Origin: CBDANO01 sp965197665
GTDB lineage: Bacteria; Chloroflexota; Dehalococcoidia; Lucifugimonadales; UBA3495
Reading direction: 5' to 3'
Assembly (NCBI GenBank): GCA_965197665.1
Contig: CBDANO010000005.1
Location: forward strand, 186,001-250,000
DNA: 64,000 bases
Part shown: piece after piece, positions 1 through 6,515 of the stretch
How positions within the stretch are numbered: position 1 is the first letter of the stretch
Layout of the letters: each line of letters starts with the position of its first letter
Program-made: the position numbers and the translations under genes
Notes under the pieces: generated by a model
What the model was told of the DNA's origin: nothing
Seen by the model: the letters and a program-made list of their open reading frames with translations, nothing else
Databases searched by the model: none

Positions 1-258
1 CGCGGGTTTACTCTACCTCCCCCAGGACGGACCCTATCGGACGACGACGGGGTTACGCCGGCTATCCCATACCCGGCTTGGAAAACCTGCCCATTGGATT
101 GGCTAACATTGGCCGGGGGCCGGACCCTCGATGCTCTCGTTCCGAACCGGTACGGCTATAATCTATAATGGGTTTTGGGGAAAGAGTCAAGGAATTTGTG
201 AATTTTGGCGCGAATTGTGCTGCGTCATGGTCAAGCCGCCCGGTGCGAGAGGTATGGT
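1..258. other. Unassigned left edge
   Basis: No convincing coding region is seen here. Short open frames exist on both strands but none has a good ribosome binding site or a recognisable protein. It may hold the end of an upstream transcription unit that lies outside the window. Confidence 0.4.
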
Positions 259-552
259 TTGCACGTTGGAGTCTGCCGTTTGATGGCCCATTTGCCGGAG
301 TCGACAAATCTGAAAGCCAAACGCCAAGTGGCGCGCTCGTTAACTACCAGGATTAGAAACCAGTATAACGTCTCCGTGGCGGAGGTTGACGACAATGACC
401 TGTGGCAGAGGCTGACCCTGGGGGTCTGCTGCGTAAGCAACGATTCGGCCCACGCCAATGAGATTCTTTCCCGGGTGGTGGCCTTCGTGGAGAAGTTCCG
501 GGGTGACCTGGTATTGTTGGACTACGAAACGGAAGTAATACCGTTCCGGTAG
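259..552 (+). CDS. DUF503 (YlxP-like) family protein
   Basis: Small cytosolic protein of the DUF503/YlxP family, about 97 residues, the usual family length. The central block NVSVAEVDDNDLWQRLTLGV and the following CCVSNDSAHANEIL region are the family's conserved core, and LKAKRQVARSL matches its N-terminal LKxKRxVxxSL motif. I chose the TTG at 259 because GAGAGG lies 6 nt upstream and the family motif begins right after it; an ATG at 205 would add 18 residues of non-family sequence. In many bacteria this gene sits between infB and rbfA, so a role near ribosome function is often assumed, but the biochemical function is unknown. Neither neighbour is visible here: it is followed by a strong hairpin terminator. 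Confidence 0.85.
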   Translation: MHVGVCRLMAHLPESTNLKAKRQVARSLTTRIRNQYNVSVAEVDDNDLWQRLTLGVCCVSNDSAHANEILSRVVAFVEKFRGDLVLLDYETEVIPFR

Positions 553-626
553 TAGTTAGCGTCTCGCGCAAGGTTCCTACTCCCTGAGCAGGCATAACGC
601 CAGGGTTGCCCCACCCCGTAGATAAA

Positions 627-667
627 GAGTGGGATTGGGCCCGCCGAGGGCGGGCCCAATCCCACTC
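627..667 (+). terminator. Perfect 19-bp hairpin with 3-nt loop
   Basis: Positions 627-645 are the exact reverse complement of 649-667, with loop GAG at 646-648. A short TTT follows a few bases later. It lies 75 nt after the DUF503 stop codon, so a terminator is the simplest reading, although the stem is much longer than a typical intrinsic terminator and the T run is weak. Confidence 0.7.
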
Positions 668-824
668 CGTTTACTTCATGGGAGACGGTCTACACCGGGA
701 AGATGGTCTATGCCAGGCGACGGCCCGGTCGCATTGACAATCCTTTGCCCGGCCACGTGATTCTTCGTCTAGGTAACCGGCGCCAGCGTATACTGGGAAC
801 GGAATTACTTTCGATGCCTTCTCA

Positions 825-932
825 GAGCCTTGATATATACTGATCATTGACTGCACGAAAGAGCCTTGATATATATTGATCATTGACTGCACGAAAGAGC
901 CTTGGTACACATTGATTGTTGGCTGCAAGAAC
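825..932. repeat. 36-bp tandem repeat, three copies
   Basis: Units start at 825, 861 and 897, each beginning GAGCCTTG. The first two differ at one base; the third has diverged at several positions. There are no spacers between units, so this is a tandem repeat and not a CRISPR array. The surrounding stretch from 668 to 1108 shows no supported gene; a minus-strand open frame crossing it only reflects the 36-bp (12-codon) period. Confidence 0.85.
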
Positions 933-1108
933 CGTCTATTACGCGAATTGTTGATTACCCGCGGGCGCTGAGTCTTGACTCCCTCAGGTTGCGTTTGTAG
1001 ACTTTTGGAAAAGGGCGGCGTTATTCCGCAAGTGACGCGCGGCCCGGATTTGGGATAAACAATATTTGGCAACTCTGCCCGAGGCGCCGTGGATTGGAGG
1101 AGATTTCG

Positions 1109-1303
1109 TTGAGCTACTCGGAAATGGATAACGTAGATTCCGGGCTGAAATTCAAGACCCGCGCCGGTCTAACCGTCGAAACCACCGGCGTCACGCAGCG
1201 GTTGGAGCACGAGGACATCCGTGTCCATGAGGTAGTGATCGTCGACGGTGCCGGGGAGGGCAGTAAATACCTGATGAATCTGGATTACGCTCAAGCCCTC
1301 TAA
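1109..1303 (+). CDS. Small hypothetical protein
   Basis: A 64-residue open frame of unknown function. The TTG at 1109 is preceded by a near-ideal GGAGGAG (1096-1102) with 6-nt spacing, which is the main support for it being real. The product is hydrophilic, with acidic patches and no cysteine, signal peptide or membrane segment; the middle (TRAGLTVETTGVTQRLEHED) looks like a small beta-rich domain. It converges on the SelW-like gene across a 52-nt gap. I do not recognise a family. Confidence 0.5.
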   Translation: MSYSEMDNVDSGLKFKTRAGLTVETTGVTQRLEHEDIRVHEVVIVDGAGEGSKYLMNLDYAQAL

Positions 1304-1355
1304 GGGCCGCCCTTCTCGGTGACGATTGAAATCCCGGGCGGCTCCCCCGGCATGG

Positions 1356-1619
1356 TCAACCTATTCGGCTGTTGATGGCCTTCATCAGATCCTGAAGGTC
1401 GGGAAAGACGTGGGCGCCCGGCTCGTGACGATGCTCCGCCACTACGTCCCCGTCGATTATCACGTCGAATTTGCCATGGGGCCCCGGCGTAAGCTTGAAG
1501 CTGGCGATATGCTCGCCGGCCCGGGTTAAAGCTTCTCCCGCCATCCAGGCGGCGCGGAGAGCGTGGCCTCAATCCTGACAGTACAGAATCTCCAACTCAA
1601 TTTTATCCGTAGTGGACAA
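1356..1619 (-). CDS. SelW/Rdx-family selenoprotein (UGA at codon 17)
   Basis: Probable thiol oxidoreductase of the Rdx (SelW/SelT/SelH) family, 87 residues with one selenocysteine. Read from TTG 1619, the frame gives an N-terminal beta strand IELEILYC, then Q-D-UGA-G-H, the family's CxxU site (Cys14, Sec17), then a helix and the strand pair FKLTPGPHGKFDVIIDGDVV. The UGA is at 1571-1569. Start support is strong: AGGAGG (1631-1626) is 6 nt upstream, and a TTGACA/TATTAT promoter with 17-nt spacing lies just above that. The alternative, starting at ATG 1544, would discard the strand and catalytic motif and has no ribosome binding site. A hairpin with loop UGGAU begins 21 nt after the UGA. It is divergent from the copper amine oxidases. 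SelW-like proteins are linked to redox defence; substrate unknown. Confidence 0.8.
1534..1560 (-). promoter_or_regulatory. Candidate bacterial SECIS of the SelW-like gene
   Basis: Downstream of the UGA, TCTC (1560-1557) can pair with GAGA (1537-1534) and CCGCC (1552-1548) with GGCGG (1542-1538), leaving loop TGGAT (1547-1543). The loop starts 21 nt after the UGA and has G at its second position, matching the loose bacterial SECIS rule of an apical loop about 16-37 nt downstream with a G in its first two bases. The fold is by eye, not computed. Confidence 0.5.
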
Positions 1620-1652
1620 AGGGCGCCTCCTACCCGGGGCCTGATTGAGTGC

Positions 1653-1681
1653 ATAATATTGTTGGCGGGCCGGGGTGTCAA
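1653..1681 (-). promoter_or_regulatory. Sigma70-type promoter for the SelW-like gene
   Basis: On the minus strand TTGACA (1681-1676) and TATTAT (1658-1653) are separated by exactly 17 nt. The predicted transcript would start near 1646, about 15 nt before the AGGAGG of the SelW-like gene. The -35 box touches the first base of the tandem repeat array. Confidence 0.75.
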
Positions 1682-1989
1682 TGCCGTTTTTTATCCCCGG
1701 TTGACCGCGAACAACGCCCTTTTGTTGCAATGCCGTTTTTTATCCCCGGTTGGCCGCGAGCAACGCCCTTTTGTTGCAATGCCGTTTTTTATCCCCGGTT
1801 GGCCGCGAGCAACGCCCTTCTGTTGCAATGCCGTTTTTGTCCCCGATTGACCACGAGCAACGCCCTTTTGTTGCAATGCCGTTTTTTATCCCCGATTGAC
1901 CACGAGCAACGCCGTTTTGTTGCAATGCCGTTTTTTATCCCCGGTTGACCGCGAGCAACGCCCTTTTGTTGCAATGCCGTTTTTTATCA
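1681..1989. repeat. 49-bp tandem repeat array, six copies plus a partial
   Basis: Units begin at 1681, 1730, 1779, 1828, 1876 (the preceding unit is 48 bp) and 1925, with a partial unit at 1974. Each has a T-rich ATGCCGTTTTTTATCCCC half and a GAGCAACGCCCTTTTGTTGC half; GCAAC and GTTGC can form a small stem. Units differ by only a few substitutions, suggesting recent expansion or homogenisation. Open frames run through it on both strands but only echo the repeat. It occupies the intergenic space between the divergent SelW-like and amine oxidase genes. Confidence 0.95.
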
Positions 1990-1998
1990 ATGTATACT
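1969..1998 (+). promoter_or_regulatory. Candidate promoter of the amine oxidase pair
   Basis: TTGCAA (1969-1974) and TATACT (1993-1998) are 18 nt apart. The -35 box is the last TTGCAA of the 49-bp repeat, so repeat copies carry potential extra -35 boxes. The start codon of the first amine oxidase is at 2080. Confidence 0.5.
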
Positions 1999-2079
1999 AG
2001 GCTGGTGGCGCCGAAGCTTTCCGGAGGCCAATACCAGCCACGCGGCGATTTAGAAGAGGTCGGGAAAAGGAGTTAAGCT

Positions 2080-4026
2080 ATGGCTACCGTGCAAAAACCC
2101 AAGGAAACCAAGTCCTCGCTGGCCAATGGAAGCCACCCACTCGATCCTTTGAGCGGGGCCGAGATCGAGAGGGCAATAAGCATACTCCGCGAGGAACGTA
2201 GTCTTGGCGAAAGGATCCGCTTCGAGTCGGTTGTACTGATCGAGCCCAGTAAGGACGACGTTCTCAGTCTCAACGGCGCGCACCCGAGCAGCCGCGACGC
2301 CCGCATATCTTTATTGGATAACGATGCGGAAGCTACCTACGAGGCGGTAGTCTCGCTGAGTGAAGAGAGAGTAAAATCTTTCGAACATCTCCCCGGACTC
2401 CAGCCCAAGATAATGATGGGCGAGGCCTTCGATTGCGAGCGGGCGGTCAAGGAGAGCCCCGAGTTCCAAGCCGCTCTAGCAAAACGGGGCATATCCGACT
2501 TCGACCTAGTGATGGTTGACCCGTGGCCCGCCGGCAACTACGGCGTGGAAGAGGAAAAGGGAGTGCGCCTGGTATTCGCCCGATCTTGGCTCCGCGCCAG
2601 CCCAACGGACAACGGCTACGCCCGCCCCATCGAAGGGGTCATTACGGTGGTCGACCTCAACAAAATGAAGGTTTTGCGGGTGGAAGACTACGGCATCGTA
2701 CCGATGCCGCCCAATTCGGGCAACTATGCCGCGGAATTCATCAAGGATTTCCGGACCGACCTCAAGCCCTTGGACATCGTGCAGCCCGAAGGCCCCAGCT
2801 ACGAGGTCGAAGGCAATGAAGTATCCTGGCAGAAGTGGAACTTCCGGGTTGGCTTTACCGGGCGCGAGGGCCTCGTTCTTCATACCATCAGCTACGAAGA
2901 CCAAGGACGAAAACGCCCGATCATCTACCGGGCCGCTTTGACCGAGTTGACCGTCCCCTACGCCGACCCCCTCCCCCAGAACTTCCGCAAGAACGCCTTC
3001 GACGTGGGTGAAGTAGGCATCGGCAATCTGACCAACTCTTTGGCCTTGGGGTGCGACTGTCTGGGCGAGATCTACTACTTCGACGCAGTGCTGAACGACA
3101 GCGAGGGCGGGACCAGGACTATACCAAACGCCATCTGCTTGCACGAAGAGGACTTCGGCATCCTGTGGAAACACGTGGACTGGCGCACCGGGCAGGCGGA
3201 GGTCCGCCGCTCGAGGCGTTTGGTCATATCTTTCATTGCTACCGCCGGCAACTATGAGTACGGCTTCTTCTGGTACTTCTACCAGGACGGGTCCATCGAG
3301 TTCCAGTCGAAGCTAACCGGTGTGGTGAATAACTTTGCGGTGGCCCCGGGCGAAACGCCTAAGTACGGCACGATGATAGCCCCGCAGATGGGCGCCCATA
3401 TCCACCAGCACTTCTTCAACGTCCGCTTGGACATGAGCGTCGACGGCATGAGGAACTCGGTGTATGAAGTCAATACCAAGGCCGAGCCAATGGGTCCGGA
3501 CAACCCCCAAGGGAACGCTTTCTTCACCGAATCTACGCTGCTGGCAACGGAGTCGGAGGCCCAACGCACCGTAGACCCCTTTGCCGACCGGTACTGGCTG
3601 ATCACCAATCCTTCCTCCGTAAACCAGTTGGGCCGGCCGGTGTCCTATAAGCTGAAGCCGGGCGACAACATGCTTCCCTTCGCCCACCCTGAGGCCAGCG
3701 TCTCCAAGCGGGCCGGTTTCATGCGCAAGAACCTTTGGGTAACGCCGTACCACCCCGAGGAACTGAGCGCCACCGGGCCTTATCCCTACCAGCACCCGGG
3801 AGGGGAAGGGCTGCCCAAATACACCAGCGGGAACCGGAGTGTCGAAAACACGGACGTGGTGGTCTGGTACACCTTCGGCGTCAATCACGTGCCGAGGCCC
3901 GAGGACTGGCCGGTCATGCCGGTGGAATACACCGGCTTCAGCCTGAAGCCGGTGGGGTTCTTCGACCAGAACCCGGCCTTGGACGTACCCCCATCGGCCA
4001 ACGGCAACGGGCATTGCCATTCCTAG
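2080..4026 (+). CDS. Copper amine oxidase (paralogue 1)
   Basis: Primary-amine oxidase (EC 1.4.3.21 type) of 648 residues: oxidises a primary amine to an aldehyde with release of ammonia and hydrogen peroxide, using copper and topaquinone. All hallmark sites are visible: the T-x-x-N-Y-E motif with topaquinone precursor Tyr392, catalytic base Asp308 in NAFDVGEVGIG, copper ligands His442 and His444 in HIHQHFF, and a third likely ligand His603 in NHVPRPEDWP. Two N-terminal N2/N3-like domains precede the catalytic beta-sandwich. There is no signal peptide, so it is probably cytoplasmic. AAGGAG lies 7 nt before the ATG. It is followed after 171 nt by a close paralogue, suggesting one transcription unit. 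Substrate range cannot be read from sequence. Confidence 0.95.
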   Translation: MATVQKPKETKSSLANGSHPLDPLSGAEIERAISILREERSLGERIRFESVVLIEPSKDDVLSLNGAHPSSRDARISLLDNDAEATYEAVVSLSEERVKSFEHLPGLQPKIMMGEAFDCERAVKESPEFQAALAKRGISDFDLVMVDPWPAGNYGVEEEKGVRLVFARSWLRASPTDNGYARPIEGVITVVDLNKMKVLRVEDYGIVPMPPNSGNYAAEFIKDFRTDLKPLDIVQPEGPSYEVEGNEVSWQKWNFRVGFTGREGLVLHTISYEDQGRKRPIIYRAALTELTVPYADPLPQNFRKNAFDVGEVGIGNLTNSLALGCDCLGEIYYFDAVLNDSEGGTRTIPNAICLHEEDFGILWKHVDWRTGQAEVRRSRRLVISFIATAGNYEYGFFWYFYQDGSIEFQSKLTGVVNNFAVAPGETPKYGTMIAPQMGAHIHQHFFNVRLDMSVDGMRNSVYEVNTKAEPMGPDNPQGNAFFTESTLLATESEAQRTVDPFADRYWLITNPSSVNQLGRPVSYKLKPGDNMLPFAHPEASVSKRAGFMRKNLWVTPYHPEELSATGPYPYQHPGGEGLPKYTSGNRSVENTDVVVWYTFGVNHVPRPEDWPVMPVEYTGFSLKPVGFFDQNPALDVPPSANGNGHCHS

Positions 4027-4197
4027 AAGCGTCCCCAGAAGGATCCATAAAATATCCCTGTAAAGACCCATCCTTTCACAAGCTCAGGATGAGTTGGCGG
4101 CTACCGGCGCCCGCTCACCCTGGGCTTGTCTGATTCCCCCCTGCCTCTGCGGTAACAAGCGGGTGTCCCGAAGAGAGCCGGAAGAAGGAGTTTGAAC

Positions 4198-6180
4198 ATG
4201 GCCACCGCGCAAGAATCCAAGCAAGAGTCCCGGGAAAATTCCCGTCAAACGTCCATGGAAGCGCCTTCTTCCCCGACCAACGGCAGCCATCCCTTGGACC
4301 CTCTGAGCGCCGCGGAGATCGAGAAAGCGAAAGCCATACTCTTGGCCGAGCGCAGCCTTGGACTAAAGACCCGGTTCGAGTCCATAGCACTGAACGAGCC
4401 GCCCAAAGAGTTGGTTTTGGGTCTTGAGGACGGCGGTACGGCCAGCCGGGAGGCGTTCATCGCCCTGTTCGACAATGAGACCGGGGCCGTTTACGAGGTC
4501 ACAGTCTCCCTGAGCGAGGACAGAGTGCTGTCGTGGGAGCATATTCCCGGGGTGCAGCCCCGAATAACCTTGGACGAGTTCTACGAGTGTGAGCTTGCCG
4601 TCAAAGAAGACTCCGGGTTTCGGGCCGCGTTGGAAAAACGGGGGATTACCGACATCGACCTGGTCATGGTAGACCCTTGGTCGGCGGGCAACTTCGGGGC
4701 TGAGTACGAACAGGGCGTGCGGCTGTCCTTCGCTCGCTGCTGGCTCCGCTCCAGCCCCACGGACAACGGCTACGCACGGCCCATCGAAGGCGTAATCCCC
4801 GTGGTCGATCTCAATAGAATGAAAGTGCTCCGGGTAGAGGACCATGGCGTGGTACCGCTGCCCCCGAACCCGGGCAACTACGCCGCGGAATTCGTGAAGG
4901 AGTTCCGCACCGACCTAAAGCCTCTGGACATCGTGCAGCCCGAAGGACCCAGCTATACCGTGGAAGGGAACGAGGTATCCTGGCAAAAATGGAATTTCCG
5001 GGTAGGCTTCAATGGCCGCGAGGGCCTGGTTCTTCACACTGTTAGCTACGAGGACCAAGGGCGAAAGCGTCCCATAATCTACCGGGCGTCCCTAGGCGAC
5101 ATGGTGGTGCCCTACGGGGACCCTCTTCCACGCAACTATCGGAAGAACGCTTTCGACGTGGGCGAGTATGGAATCGGCAATCTAACCAACTCCTTGACCC
5201 TGGGATGCGACTGCCTGGGGGAGATCTACTACTTCGACGCCATCTTGAACGACAGCCGCGGCGAGGTGATGGAAATTCCCAACGCGGTGTGTTTGCACGA
5301 GGAGGACTTCGGCATTCTGTGGAAGCACGTGGACTGGCGGACCGGACAAACCGAGGTGCGCCGTTCCCGGCGGCTTGTAGTGTCTTTCATAGCCACGGTC
5401 GGCAACTATGAGTACGGCTTTTTCTGGTACTTCTATCAGGACGGGTCCATCGAGTTCCAGGTGAAGCTGACCGGCGTAATAAACAACGCGGCGATGGCCC
5501 CGGGCGAGGTACCCAAGTACGGCAACTTGGTGGCGCCGCAGCTTGCCGCTCACAACCATCAGCACATTTTCAACGTCCGAATGGACATGACCGTTGACGG
5601 CTTGAAGAACTCGGTCCACGAGGTAAACACCAAGGCCGAACCCATGGGGCCGGACAACCCGCAAGGGAACGCCTTCTTCACCGATTCAACTTTGCTGGCC
5701 ACGGAGTCCGAAGCTCAGCGCATCGTAGACCCGTTGGCAGGCAGGTATTGGCTGGTTAGCAACTCATCGGTGCGCAATCAGTTGGGCCAGCCGGTAAGCT
5801 ACAAGCTGACGCCCGGGGAGAACGTTCTGCCTTTCGCTCACCCGGAAGCCAGCGTTTCCCAGCGGGCCGGGTTCATGCGGAAGCACCTGTGGGTGACGCC
5901 GTACAGTCCCAAGGAAATGGGCGCGGCCGGGCCCTACCCGAACCAGCACCCCGGAGGGGCCGGCCTGCCGGAATGGACCAAGAACAACCGGAGCGTTGAA
6001 AACACTGACATTGTCGTGTGGTATACCTTCGGCGCGAACCACTCGCCCCGGCCTGAGGACTGGCCGGTAATGCCGGTGGAATACACCGGGTTTAGGTTAA
6101 AGCCCGTTGGGTTCTTCGATCAGAACCCGGCATTGGACGTGCCCCCCTCGACCCACGGCAACGGGCATTGCCATTCATAA
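4198..6180 (+). CDS. Copper amine oxidase (paralogue 2)
   Basis: Second copper amine oxidase, 660 residues, colinear with the upstream gene and very similar except near the N-terminus, which carries a polar extension rich in Gln, Glu and Ser. The topaquinone Tyr404 (VGNYEYGFFW), Asp320 (NAFDVGEYGIG), copper His454 and His456 (AHNHQHIF) and His615 (NHSPRPEDWP) are all kept, so both copies should be active. The ATG at 4198 has AGGAG 7 nt upstream; a TTG two codons earlier is less likely. Both proteins share an unusual C-terminal tail ending GNGHCHS. Tandem duplication with retained active sites suggests different amine substrates or a dosage effect. The stop codon overlaps the end of the converging zinc-ribbon gene. 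Confidence 0.95.
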   Translation: MATAQESKQESRENSRQTSMEAPSSPTNGSHPLDPLSAAEIEKAKAILLAERSLGLKTRFESIALNEPPKELVLGLEDGGTASREAFIALFDNETGAVYEVTVSLSEDRVLSWEHIPGVQPRITLDEFYECELAVKEDSGFRAALEKRGITDIDLVMVDPWSAGNFGAEYEQGVRLSFARCWLRSSPTDNGYARPIEGVIPVVDLNRMKVLRVEDHGVVPLPPNPGNYAAEFVKEFRTDLKPLDIVQPEGPSYTVEGNEVSWQKWNFRVGFNGREGLVLHTVSYEDQGRKRPIIYRASLGDMVVPYGDPLPRNYRKNAFDVGEYGIGNLTNSLTLGCDCLGEIYYFDAILNDSRGEVMEIPNAVCLHEEDFGILWKHVDWRTGQTEVRRSRRLVVSFIATVGNYEYGFFWYFYQDGSIEFQVKLTGVINNAAMAPGEVPKYGNLVAPQLAAHNHQHIFNVRMDMTVDGLKNSVHEVNTKAEPMGPDNPQGNAFFTDSTLLATESEAQRIVDPLAGRYWLVSNSSVRNQLGQPVSYKLTPGENVLPFAHPEASVSQRAGFMRKHLWVTPYSPKEMGAAGPYPNQHPGGAGLPEWTKNNRSVENTDIVVWYTFGANHSPRPEDWPVMPVEYTGFRLKPVGFFDQNPALDVPPSTHGNGHCHS

Positions 6181-6429
6181 TTTGGAATTACCGGCCGGGG
6201 AGTGAGGTCTTTGGGCCGGGGTGGCCTTGGGGTAACCTGCCACTTCTTTCCGTATGGCGTCGAGGCGGCCGGCAATATCCCGGACCTCGGGAGTCTCTTG
6301 CCCGCAGTGAGGACACCAGATGCTCTCTTTAGAAGTGAGCATCAAATTGTCCTTCTTCACCGAAAAGGTGCTGAGTTGAGCGTTGCACTTGCCGCATAGC
6401 TGAGCGACGGTAATCTCTTCACCTGGCAT
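6175..6429 (-). CDS. Small zinc-ribbon protein
   Basis: 84-residue hydrophilic protein with two CxxC pairs, CGKC near residue 12 and CPHC near residue 39, spaced as in a single zinc ribbon. The C-terminal half is a charged helix followed by a Pro-rich tail. No catalytic motif is visible, so a structural or nucleic-acid- or protein-binding role is likely but unproven. It ends 6 nt inside the amine oxidase gene on the other strand, and lies 86 nt downstream of the Fe-S oxidoreductase on its own strand. Confidence 0.6.
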   Translation of the reverse strand: MPGEEITVAQLCGKCNAQLSTFSVKKDNLMLTSKESIWCPHCGQETPEVRDIAGRLDAIRKEVAGYPKATPAQRPHSPAGNSKL

Positions 6430-6515
6430 CTTACTTCAACCTATTCTTTCCGGCCATGGGCCCGATGGTTTGTTGGGATCGATTAGGCCGGCAGGCATAA
6501 GTCGGCCTCTCATGG

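Noticed and set aside
671..1072. 133-codon minus-strand open frame with a repeated YQGSFVQS-type motif
   Set aside because: The repetition is produced by the 36-bp tandem repeat; no ribosome binding site or recognisable protein.
1356..1544. SelW-like gene starting at ATG 1544 with UGA as a true stop upstream
   Set aside because: This loses the active site and first strand, and leaves the promoter and AGGAGG without a gene.
1563..1974. Several open frames with repeating CNKRALL/PFVAMPFF-type sequence
   Set aside because: They only translate the 49-bp tandem array in different frames.
825..1989. Possible CRISPR arrays
   Set aside because: Both repeat sets are contiguous tandem repeats without unique spacers and no cas genes are nearby.
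2506..3174. 222-codon minus-strand open frame inside the amine oxidase gene
   Set aside because: Antisense shadow of a strongly conserved coding gene; the same applies to many long antisense frames in GC-rich genes here.
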